Shown: positions 1 through 8,041, numbered from the stretch's first letter. The stretch is DNA of 12,500 bases from Salpingoeca rosetta (GCF_000188695.1 NW_004754916.1:495497-507996), one strand, 5' to 3'. Translations and numbers: made by a program. The notes: generated from the sequence alone by a model not told the origin.

Positions 1-182
1 TGTGTATGTGTGAGCGGTGGGGATGTGTGTGTTTGTTGTATGTATGCGGTGTGTGTGTTGTGTGTGTGTATGTGCTGTGTGTGTGTATTGGTTGCTGAGT
101 GCATCGAGAGGCACGCTTGGAGCTCACATCCACACAACTTTGCCACGATTTTCACGCTTCGCGGTGGATGCTGTGCGTGCAG
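1..182 (+). other. 3' part of an intron of the SMPD4-like gene, TG-rich
   Basis: Bases 1-90 are imperfect TG/TATG simple sequence, like the introns downstream. It ends in GTGCAG just before the in-frame exon at 183. The upstream exon is outside the window. An in-frame extension of the exon upstream of 183 cannot be excluded, because the pyrimidine tract before this acceptor is weak. Confidence 0.6.
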
Positions 183-539
183 GACTTCTTCAACGAGCTG
201 CCCGCCATCCTGACCAACTTCTTTGGGCTCTCGCAGTCGGACTCCTCCACAAACATGTTCACAAACAAGCGAACCGCAGCTTGTGCGGAGGTGAGCCACT
301 GAGACGAGTTGCTCGCGTGCGTGTGGTCCCCTGCTCCGTGTGTAATCTCCATTCATCACACGTGTACTCAATGCGCTGACTTGCGCTCGTCGCTTCCTTC
401 CTGCAGCACTTGTTCTACCCTGAGGGTCCGATCCTGTCGCACATCGAGCTCATCCAACGAGAGGGAAAGCGATACGGCCTTCCTCTCAAGTTCTTGCCGG
501 TGCGTTCACGTGCGTGTGTGTTGCGTGTGTTTCGTGTGT

Positions 540-577
<38 letters not shown>

Positions 578-1173
578 GCGTGCACATGTGTACATGTGTG
601 TGTGTTTGCTGCGTGTTGCGTGTGCTCTGCCCGCCGAGGCCCGTTCCTGTCAGTCAATGTGTCGCTTGTGAGAACATTCACCATCTCGTCTTTCACACGT
701 GCAACGCGGTTTTCTCTTCCCCACAGCTGTTCTTCAGCACGAAACTGGCGATGGAAGCTGTTCCCCACCTGCCGCCCATCGTCCAGGCCATGCTCGCACA
801 ACCGGCCAACACCGCCAAGCTCGACCACCTCAGCCCACGTGCGTACATGAAGCGTCTGTTGTGTGTGAAGAACTCTGTGTATGTGGATGGATGATTGCGT
901 GAGACTTTACTTGCATGTGTTTTCAGCTCAGGTGGCTCGACATTCCCTATTCCCCGCCTTTTCCGTACACACCACCTCATCTCTCCACTCCCCACTCCAC
1001 GCACCATCCCCATACCCTCGTTGTCACCTTGCAGGTCCCTTTGCGTACTTCTACATCATGTACTGCATGCGGGCGCTGAAGAGCAGCGAGCGCGAGCGGC
1101 TCGAGTCATCGCAGAATGTCTACTACCGCCTCCTCGCTGCATTCCTCAACTACTACGTCCCAACCAAGGACAG
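183..1173 (+). CDS. SMPD4: SMPD4-like gene, exons 1-4 in window (N-terminal conserved region)
   Basis: Exons 183-290, 407-499, 727-838 and 1035-1173; boundary phases 0, 0, 1, and 2 at the end. The translation contains DFFNELPAIL, then FYPEGPILSHIELI-KRYGLPLKFLP, then PFAYFYIMYCMRAL and a YYRLLAAFLNYYVPT segment. These correspond in order to the human SMPD4 region with DF-KEL, FLDPGGP-KL-Y-KF-FPVSYLP, NPFEYYIFFFAL and ILVDRYLSWFLPT. The order and spacing of these blocks are the main support for the family call at this end. The four donors are GTGAGC, GTGCGT, GTGCGT and GTGTGT. Confidence 0.8.
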
Positions 1174-2124
1174 GTGTGTGTGTGTATGTGTGTATGTGTG
1201 TGTGTGTGAGTGTGTGTATGTGTGTGTATGTGTGTGAGTGTGTGTATGTGTACGTGAGTGCGATTGCTTGCCAATGTGAGCTTACCGCTCCTGATCTGTC
1301 ACCTCATTCGTCATTGCGTGTGTGCACACGTGTGCGCCTGTTTGCACTTCAAATCAGCAGCACCAGCGCCACCCAGCCGCCAACAGCCGCATCCGCCGCT
1401 CGCAGCGCAGGGAGCCCGTCCCTCCGAGGTGCTGCTGCTGCTGCTGATGATGATGATGCTGATGGTGATGATGATGCTGATGGTGATGATCATGGCCGCG
1501 TGTCCGAGCACATATCATATCATGACATCACCTTGAGCCAATTTGTTTATGTTATTCTCGACTGGCTCGCTCATTCATCCACCGTGCGACCATCCATCAT
1601 GTGTACATATGTACAGCCGCTGGGACGGCGGCGCTGCAGAAGATCAACACGGCGACTCACGTCATGACAGAACAGGGTGCGCACGCCAGGGTGGTTGCTG
1701 AACAGGGTGCCTTGCAATGGCGGTGCCTGCGTGGTTGTGAAGAGCAGGGTGCAGTGAAGAGGGGCGTATGTGTGGGCAATGTCAAAGTTCCTCAATTCCG
1801 CCAGCGTACATCCCATCCCTTTTTGCTTTTCTCACATCGTGCACGCGTGTGTGCACGGCGCGCCACCCTGCTGTGTTGTGTTGTGCAATGGATTGGCAGG
1901 GTTCTCTGGCATCTCGAACATTGATCAGATCTGGCAAGCGTCCGCCCACGTGCGTACAGCGGAGGCAGTGCTGGCAATGTCGTGTGATGTGATGGGATGT
2001 GATGGGATGTGATGGGATGTGATGTGCAGGATGGTGCGCGTGTGTGGGTGTGGGTGTGGAGGGACAAGATACGCACGTTAACGAACACACACGTACACGC
2101 ATCCATGTACATTCAAACAATCAT

Positions 2125-2212
<88 letters not shown>

Positions 2213-3835
2213 GCACGCACGCACTGACTGCAGGCTGTGCAGCAAGTTGGCGGCCAGTGCACACGTGTTGAGCAGACGCACGCATTCCTGGCGACGGTGC
2301 TGGAGATGTGGCTCGGGCAATATCTCCTCCCAAACCCATCGGTACTGCTGGCGGAGTGCGCTGTTTTGAGGGGCGTATAGGGTGGGGGCATGTGGACGAA
2401 GGAAGGGGTGAGCTTGCAGGTTGGGGAAAGAGAGCGATTTGACGCAGTCGTGCCCTCACATGCACACACACACACACACACACATATATACACACACGCA
2501 CGCAATCACATACACACACAAACACACACACATGCGATCCCACACACACCACCACCGCCCCACGGCGTGATGTCACTGCTAGCGGGCGAGTGTGACGCAC
2601 GCTGCGTTGGTTGTGATGGTGGTGCGTTGGCTGCAGCGGTCGCTGTTCTACCACGCGCACGCCGTCGCACATCCAGACCAGCACCCGCCCGAGCACGCCC
2701 AGCTCATCAAGGCCAGATACAGGTGCGCTCGTCGTTGTGGCGGCGATGGTGGTGGTGGTGGTGGGATTGTACTGTTTTGTCAACATCTTGCATGTGCTGG
2801 AATAGTTCCGTGCGTGCGTGCGTGTGTGCGTGTGTGCGTGCGTGTGTTTTCGTGTTCTGTTCCTTTCATCTCAACCCCATCTCATCTCCATTCCACATCA
2901 CCACCACCACCACCACCACCACCAACACCGCCACAACGACATCACAGCGTGATTCGCGGGTTGTACCGCCACTATCTTCCGGCCATCTGTGCGTTTGTGC
3001 ACACGAACCTCCGCCCCCAGCACACCGCATGTCACCAGGTGCGCCAGCCAATCGTCATGGTGATGACAGTGGTGATGATTGATGGTGATGGTGACGTATT
3101 GTGGTCACGTGTTTGTATGTAGAGAGAAGCTTGTACATGTAGGGGTTTGTCGTGCGTGCGTGTGTGTGTGTGTGCGTGTGTGTGTGCGTGCGTGTGTGTG
3201 TGCGTGCGTGCGTGCGTGCGTGTGTGCGTGCGTGCGTGTGTTCCGCGACGACAGTCATTCGTTTCCATTGAGCGCGCACGCCAACACGACACCACCTGAT
3301 CCAAACAATGATCACTGCAGGCGCTGGACTGCCTGTTGAAGATTCTCTCGCCGTGGAAGTACACATATCCGGACAAGTCGCCCATCACCCGCGAGGCAGC
3401 GTACGCGACATGCACACTCACAGATGCGTGCGTCTGCTTGAGATATTCTGCCGACACATCCTCTGCCCAACTCAATACTTCCCACCATACACTCACATCC
3501 ACATTGACACACATACACACACACACACACACATGCACCTCCACACACCACCACGACGACCACCAGAGCTGAGCATGTGCGTGCGCACGTGTCGTTCTTC
3601 ACGGTGCTGGCGCTGCAGGCGGTGGAGAACATTGCACACATGGACCTCGGATACGACGAGGCAAAGTCAGTAAACCCATCACAGTCGTGGTGGTGGTGAT
3701 GTTGGTGATGGTGATGGTGATGATGATGGTGATGGTGATGGTGATGGTGAGGGATTGGAAGTTGCTGCGGCTTGTGATTGCACGCGTCTGTGCACCGGTA
3801 CTTGTTCGTTGTGAAGTGACACCGCCGCCATGGCT

Positions 3836-3893
<58 letters not shown>

Positions 3894-6800
3894 CAGGTGG
3901 CGTCGTGGAAAGGACGCATCCCTCAACTTGCTCGTCAAATTCCTCAAGTGAGTGATGGAACATACTGCCACCAGATCAGAACACACACACATGCATACAC
4001 ACATTCACACATGCATACATTCACACACACATGCACACATTCACACACACATGCACACATTCACACACACACACACATCCCCATCCATCCTTCCATGCCC
4101 CAACTCCCAACCCACCCCACCCCCTCTCACCTCCATATCACCCATGTGCCCCACCTCCGGCGCCCCTGCAGCGTGTTTCCGACACCAATTGCGCAAGTTA
4201 CGGTGCAGTCGCTGATATCCGATGAGGAGGAGGCGTTTGTGACGTCATGGGGCCGCGAACGTGTCGCCACAGCCCTCCACGAACAGGTGATGATGGTGAC
4301 AGGTCGTGATGGTGTTGCTGGATGACTGTGGCCACTGTTCGTTGTTCTACAGGGCGTGCGCGTGCGCTCTTGGCCCTCAGGGATGGCTGCTGTGTCCACT
4401 GCTGTCGTCGATCGGTGTCACAGTGTCACAACCTCACACATTCCCTCCCCCCTTGTTTTGTTCTATTCTCCTCTCCATGGTGAATAGCTCCAAGCGTTTG
4501 ATCCGCGCGTGTTGCGGACGTTTGCTCCACTTTTCTTTCGTGACTCAGCACGAACGCCGGCCCAGCTGCAGCAGGCGGCGGCGCGTGCAGACAAGGCCAT
4601 TGCCGCATCATGTACGTTTGTGCGCGTGTGTTGGTTATGTGTGTGTAAATGTGTGTGTGTGCGTGTGTGTGCGCGCGCGTGCATGTGTGTGTGTGTGCAC
4701 GTGCGTCTACAGCAGGACATGGTACAAGTGTTCACGTAGCATCTTTGTCATCATGCGCCGCCCGTGTGTGCACGTGTTTTCGTGTGCTGTGTGCAGATGA
4801 AAGCGTGTCCCGAAACCTGCAACTCGCCAAGGAGCGGGAGCAGCAGCACATCAGCGCAGAAATCACGTGCGTAGAGTTGTGAATTTATGTTTGCGTGCGT
4901 GTGTGCGTGTGTGTGTGTGCGTGTGTGTGCGTGCGTGCGTGTGTGTGTTGTCTTGTCTTGTGCAGTGGATACCCGCATCACCCGCATCATCTTCACCACC
5001 CCCACCCACCTACTCAACTCTCCTCCCCCCCCCCCCAACACCACATTCCTCTGCAGGCCGCAGCGGCTGCTGCAGGAGCCGATGGCTGTCATCAATGACC
5101 TCTTCAATCCACGGCCCGCCCTCAACTTCCGCGCACACAGGTGCCGGTGCCGTGCACGTGATGATGTCTTGTCACTCGCAGTTCCACCCTCGTGCATGCG
5201 TGTGTGCTGCATCGCTCTGTACATGCACCTCTCACCTCCTTTATTCTCCCCCATTTGCTTCACCTCGCCCCCTGTCTTCCCCCTCCCCCCCCTCCATCTT
5301 TACTCTCCCCTTCTCTTAACGTCTACCCCCCCGCGCGCCTCTGGTGTGCAGGGCGTATCGAAAGACGCTGGCGTCCATCAAGTCCAGCATCGCCACGCTC
5401 TTCCCCGCAGCCGCCACCGCAGCGGTGAGACACAAGCACCGCCCAAGAGCAGCAGCCCAACACCTGTACACTGATATTGTTGTGGTGTGTGTTTTTCCTT
5501 CAACACCTGCTGCCGTTCCCTCCTTTCAACTGTCCTTTCTTCTGTCTGCTGCCATCACTGCACGCCACCATCCCACCGTCATTCAACCACATCTACTCGT
5601 CTTGTCCAATCGTATTCTCATCATGGCTTCCACCACACCATCAAACCAATCTTCATTTATTCACGCCTCCATAGGCTGCTGGCGATCGCGCGGCGCTCCT
5701 GCGACGAACGGCGTCCGGACACGTTGTCCAGCACGTCGATCGCAACGTCATCCGCGCCCGCTGGCTCGCACACTACGCTTCCATGAGGTGCGGGGATGGG
5801 GTTGTTGAGGGGGGGGGGTAAGGTGTTTGGGCTGTGTGTATGTGTGTGTGTATGTGTGTGTGTGTGTGAGCGGTGGAGGTTGGTTGCATTCAAGACGTTT
5901 TGAGACACAAGTAAACACACACACACATACATACACACACACACACACATACACACACGTAGGCGCCAGCCGGTTCGTTCGTTTGAGATTGGATTCCTCG
6001 TCCACATTCTCAACCGTCTCTCAACGTTCCTCAACGAGAAGGTGATGTAACACTCGAGTTGTAATTCCTGCACATGTGTACGTATGTGTACGTATGTTTT
6101 GGGCTGTATTCGGTAGACTTCATTTATTCACGCCTCCATAGGCTGCTGGCGATCGCGCGGCGCTCCTGCGACGAACGGCGTCCGGACACGTTGTCCAGCA
6201 CGTCGATCGCAACGTCATCCGCGCCCGCTGGCTCGCACACTACGCTTCCATGAGGTGCGGGGATGGGGTTGTTGAGGGGGGGGGGGGTAAGTGTTTGGGC
6301 TGTGTGTATGTGTGTGTGTATGTGTGTGTGTGTGTGAGCGGTGGAGGTTGGTTGCATTCAAGACGTTTTGAGACACAAGTAAACACACACACACATACAT
6401 ACACACACACACACACATACACACACGTAGGCGCCAGCCGGTTCGTTCGTTTGAGATTGGATTCCTCGTCCACATTCTCAACCGTCTCTCAACGTTCCTC
6501 AACGAGAAGGTGATGTAACACTCGAGTTGTAATTCCTGCACATGTGTACGTATGTGTACGTATGTGTACGTGTGTGAGTGTGATTGTGATTGTGTGCCTG
6601 TCTTTCTTCTTCTTTTTCTCCTCACTGCTCTCGCTGTTCTCACTGTTACCACTGCCCCCACCGTCGCCATCGCCACCGCTGTGTGCCATCCCTGCACCAA
6701 TCATCACTCCACCCCCTCGCTCACTCCACATCAGCTTGAGCACCGACCGTGGCTGTATTCGCACCTGGCACCGCATCAGCTTGAAGAGTATGTTGCGCAA

Positions 6801-8041
6801 CACGCCATTCTGGATGACGGGCTGTTTGGGATTTGCCCCGCCCACGAGGTCGACCCCTCCACTCTCTTCCACATCTTCGTCACCCGCGACGGCATGGTGT
6901 GTTTTTGTGGCGCACGTGCAAGTGGCTGGTCGTACATGCGTGCACGCACGCACACGAGGGCTGTGCTGTGTTTGTATTGACACGTGTACTTTGTCCATGC
7001 TGACAACATGTCTTTTGTTGACTTGTAATTGCGTGCGTGCTCTCTTCCCCTCAAATGCGCTTCACACCAAATATCCACGTCACCAACCACAACCATGCAT
7101 CCACACCACCACTCATCATTCACCACCAACCATGCATCCTTCACATCCATTCCCTTCCACCGTCGCCACCGCCACCCCACAGGTTGAGGCAGACACGTTG
7201 ACTGCGACCGCTGACGGCGGCATCACGCTTGATGGCCATCTCCTGTTTGCAGACGTGGGCGAACTCGTCGCATTCTACAGAGTGAGAACACATCACCTGT
7301 GTGCGTGTGTGTGTGCGTGTGTGTGTGTTTTTGTGTGTAATGCTATGGTTTTCGGCGTGTTGTTCCCCTCCTCCTTGAACTTCTCATATCACCTTCCCCG
7401 TTGTTTCTCAACCACCTCCACGTTTTCGCAGCAATGTCCGTACTACATTGATCGCAGCGGCAAGGAATACGTGCTGAAGCCCATCCCGCACACGCCAGAC
7501 GAGAACGAGGTGCCGTGGGCTCATGCCAGCACTTGAGTGACCGTGATTGCATAACCGTATGACTCAATTGTGGGCCTTTGACTTTGTTGTTACTGCTCTT
7601 TGGCTTTTCCTTGCAACAACCAATTGCTCACCACACACACACAACACAACACAACACACACCCTCACTCACACACAACACACACACACACACAACACACA
7701 CACACATAACACACAACACAACACAACACAACACAACACAACACAACACAACACAACACAACACAACACAACACAACACAACACAACACATCACAACACG
7801 TGTGCAGCGTGCACCGACACCGCTTGAAGCAACGCTGCTGTCACTGCGCCGCAAGCTGTTCCCGATCAACTTGCGTCACGCAGCCGATGTGCGCATGTGG
7901 GCGTGGCTGCTGGTGCCCATGCTCGCCTGGTACCTAACGACGTCCGTCAGCATGGCTGCCTTTGTGCTGCTGCTTGTGGTGTTTGCCATGATTGTTGCCG
8001 GTGTTGTCGCCGTCGCTTCCACACCCGCGCCACACGCGTGA
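183..8041 (+). CDS. SMPD4: SMPD4-like (neutral sphingomyelinase 3) protein with inserted SH2-like domain; 5'-partial, spliced
   Basis: Exons, all GT/AG: 183-290, 407-499, 727-838, 1035-1173, 1358-1428, 1617-1676, 1900-1949, 2234-2341, 2637-2722, 2948-3038, 3321-3400, 3567-3665, 3897-3947, 4172-4286, 4353-about 4391/4414, 4488-4611, 4797-4866, 5057-5140, 5352-5424, 5675-5787, 5963-6041, 6142-6254, 6431-6509, 6735-6896, 7183-7281, 7432-7509, 7808-8041 (TGA stop). Phases agree at every junction except exon 15 into exon 16. About 870 residues lie in the window if both copies of the duplicated pair are used. Family assignment is from recalled human SMPD4, whose blocks occur in the same order: an EMWL-Y block, PWKY-PDK (human PWRY-PDK), FDPRVLR, and QPVRSFEI-LV-RLS (human QPIRSYEI-LV-RLS), then a hydrophobic tail. 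The family is reported to hydrolyse sphingomyelin to ceramide and phosphocholine and to sit in ER/nuclear-envelope membranes. The N-terminus lies upstream of the window. No homology search was run. Confidence 0.82.
541..578. repeat. (GT)n microsatellite in intron 2
   Basis: A pure GT run of about 16 units lies within the intron 500-726, which starts GTGCGTTC and continues as GTGTTGCG-type sequence up to about 635. Confidence 0.9.
1174..1257. repeat. TG/TATG tract starting at the intron 4 donor
   Basis: The donor itself (GTGTGT) is the first repeat unit. Interrupted TG and TATG units follow directly for about 80 bases. Confidence 0.85.
1358..3038 (+). CDS. SMPD4: SMPD4-like gene, exons 5-10 (variable linker and EMW block)
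   Basis: Exons 1358-1428, 1617-1676, 1900-1949, 2234-2341, 2637-2722 and 2948-3038. Exons 5-7 encode an Ala/Ser/Pro-rich linker and then DQIWQASAH; the human protein also has a Pro/Ser-rich linker here. Exon 8 carries ATVLEMWLGQYLLPN (human VFVEMWLHHY). Exons 9-10 join in phase 2 to give PEHAQLIKARY then GLYRHYLPAICAFV, matching human EEHVLVVRLLLKHLHAF. Exon 5 has a CAGCAG tandem acceptor (1355-1360), so it may start at 1358 or 1361 in the same frame. Exons 5-7 are assigned by splice-site and phase consistency more than by similarity, so they are less certain. Confidence 0.72.
1429..1494. repeat. GCT/GAT trinucleotide repeat in intron 5
   Basis: GCT units followed by GAT and GGT units begin directly at the donor. 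If read through in frame from exon 5 they would give short Ala and Asp runs, but the intron is 188 nt, so retention would frameshift exon 6. Confidence 0.8.
1981..2028. repeat. Decamer repeat TGATGGGATG in intron 7
   Basis: Three clean copies of TGATGGGATG, flanked by partial TGATG units, lie in the same intron as the long CA array. Confidence 0.85.
2126..2224. repeat. Long pure (CA)n array followed by (GCAC)n
   Basis: An uninterrupted CA run of about 41 units (2126-2208) is followed by four GCAC units. It ends about 10 bases before the exon 8 acceptor at 2233, so there is no normal polypyrimidine tract. Confidence 0.93.
2460..2534. repeat. Interrupted CA tract in intron 8
   Basis: CA units interrupted by TATATA, GCACGC and ATCACAT, within the intron 2342-2636. 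Confidence 0.85.
2806..2849. repeat. TGCG/TG tract in intron 9
   Basis: Alternating GTGC and GTGT units lie within the intron 2723-2947. They are followed by a pyrimidine-rich stretch and a CAC/CAA triplet run (about 2897-2932) before the acceptor. Confidence 0.8.
3151..3240. repeat. (GTGT/GCGT)n tract in intron 10
   Basis: About 90 bases of alternating purine-pyrimidine GTGTGCGTGC units lie in the intron 3039-3320. The composition is that of potential Z-DNA. Confidence 0.88.
3321..5424 (+). CDS. SMPD4: SMPD4-like gene, exons 11-19 (PWKY-PDK block to coiled region)
   Basis: Exons 3321-3400, 3567-3665, 3897-3947, 4172-4286, 4353-about 4391/4414, 4488-4611, 4797-4866, 5057-5140 and 5352-5424. 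Exon 11 carries LSPWKYTYPDK, the best match to human LQPWRYAPDK. Exons 12-14 give FFTVLALQAVENIA, then LNLLVKFLNVF and an acidic EEEAF segment. Exon 16 carries AFDPRVLRTFAPLF, like human FGPEARTLVLRLAQL. Exon 17 is rich in Gln and Glu (LAKEREQQH). Exon 19 gives AYRKTLASIKSSIATLF, like human YLEKALEYLRQIF. The 3' end of exon 15 is unresolved: the obvious donor at 4415 leaves phase 2, while exon 16 needs phase 0. Confidence 0.75.
3682..3891. repeat. GATGGT hexamer tract and (TG)27 in intron 12
   Basis: GGTGAT/GATGGT units fill 3682-3750. A pure TG run of about 27 units at 3838-3891 abuts the CTCAG acceptor of the 51-nt exon 13. Confidence 0.9.
3979..4078. repeat. CA-type minisatellite in intron 13
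   Basis: Repeats of roughly 18 bases built from ACACAC, ATGC and ACATTC blocks lie in the intron 3948-4171. A C-rich stretch follows before the acceptor. Confidence 0.85.
4621..4705. repeat. TG/CG alternating tract in intron 16
   Basis: TG units with a GCGCGCGCG core lie in the intron 4612-4796. Confidence 0.85.
4885..4948. repeat. TG/GCGT tract in intron 17
   Basis: GTGT/GCGT units follow the donor at 4867. The same intron has a C-only run near 5027-5036 before the CTGCAG acceptor. Confidence 0.85.
5675..6041 (+). CDS. SMPD4: SMPD4-like gene, duplicated exon pair, copy A
   Basis: Exons 5675-5787 (113 nt) and 5963-6041 (79 nt) join in phase 2 (AG plus G). They encode 64 residues running from an AAGDRAALLRRTASG start to QPVRSFEIGFLVHILNRLS and NEK. 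This is the most recognisable C-terminal block of the family (human QPIRSYEIASLVRTLFRLS). The pair enters and leaves in phase 0, so one or two copies keep the frame. The internal intron (5788-5962) has a TG arm near its start and a CA arm running up to an ACACGTAG acceptor with no pyrimidine tract. Confidence 0.8.
6142..6509 (+). CDS. SMPD4: SMPD4-like gene, duplicated exon pair, copy B
   Basis: Exons 6142-6254 and 6431-6509 appear identical base for base to copy A, with the same splice sites and the same phase-0 entry and exit. The intron differs by one- or two-base changes, including a G12 run where copy A has G10. Copy B is the copy adjacent to the SH2-like exons. The mature mRNA may carry both copies (an exact 64-residue repeat) or only one. 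The sequence cannot say which, nor whether copy B is an assembly duplicate. Confidence 0.75.
6735..7509 (+). CDS. SMPD4-like gene, three-exon cassette encoding a degenerate SH2-like domain
   Basis: Exons 6735-6896, 7183-7281 and 7432-7509 (54, 33 and 26 codons), all in phase 0 at both ends. The translation has SH2 landmarks in order: RPWLYSHL for the W-[YF]-x-G-x-[IL] start, a helix LEEYVAQHAI, DDGLFGICP at the G-x-FLVR strand, FHIFVTRDG for the central strand, GGITLDGHLLFADVGELVAFYR (compare the G-Y-L-D-G-F-SL-EL-V-YYR signature), and YVLKPIP at the end. The FLVR arginine position holds Cys, and the usual HYxI motif is replaced by an EADTL stretch, so canonical phosphotyrosine binding is unlikely. 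Human SMPD4 as I recall it has no SH2 domain here. The first exon joins in phase 0 to the QPVRSFEI block and the last joins in phase 0 to the membrane exon, so I treat it as part of the same protein. A separate small gene is a less likely alternative. Confidence 0.68.
7633..7797. repeat. CA tract and (CAACA)n pentamer array in the last intron
   Basis: Mixed CA and CAACA units lead into a clean pentamer array at about 7711-7790 (about 16 units). The whole 3' half of the intron 7510-7807 is A/C-only up to the GTGTGCAG acceptor. Confidence 0.92.
7808..8041 (+). CDS. SMPD4: SMPD4-like gene, last exon: hydrophobic C-terminal membrane anchor
   Basis: The exon starts after GTGTGCAG and encodes 77 residues, ending with TGA at 8039-8041. 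Residues 1-30 are basic to amphipathic (LLSLRRKLFPINLRH). Residues 30-43 (MWAWLLVPMLAWYL) and 48-71 (a run of A, F, V, L, I and M) are hydrophobic, enough for one long or two short membrane segments, followed by a short STPAPHA tail. Human SMPD4 also has a basic stretch and a hydrophobic double segment near its C-terminus, which fits anchoring in the ER or nuclear envelope. Confidence 0.75.
   Translation, partial: RAPTPLEATLLSLRRKLFPINLRHAADVRMWAWLLVPMLAWYLTTSVSMAAFVLLLVVFAMIVAGVVAVASTPAPHA

Larger units (their letters stand above)
5651..6565 (+). repeat. Tandem duplication, about 447 bp unit with a 20-bp spacer
   Basis: Copy A is 5651-6097 and copy B is 6118-6565, both starting CTTCATTTATTCACGCC and ending in the TGTACGTATGT motif. 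Between them lie 20 bases (6098-6117) with no counterpart at the other edge. The only differences I found are G10-TAAGG versus G12-TAAG near 5810 and 6280. The unit contains two complete exons and the intron between them, plus flanking intron sequence. Confidence 0.93.

Noticed and set aside
1429..1667. Continuation of exon 5 through the GCT/GAT repeat giving Ala and Asp runs
   Set aside because: The intron length (188 nt) would frameshift exon 6, and phase-matched splice sites at 1428 and 1617 fit the rest of the gene.
2126..2224. Telomeric or CRISPR-like array
   Set aside because: It is a simple CA microsatellite with no spacer structure and no telomeric hexamer.
2009..2786. Open frames of alternating His-Thr or Cys-Val on both strands across TG/CA arrays, here and throughout the window
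   Set aside because: They are translations of dinucleotide repeats with no start context, homology or splice support. They overlap introns of the SMPD4-like gene.
6544..7536. A single 330-codon unspliced gene covering the SH2-like region
   Set aside because: The frame shifts between the SH2 pieces when unspliced, and the intervening parts are TG/CA or pyrimidine-rich. Splicing as three phase-0 exons restores a continuous domain.
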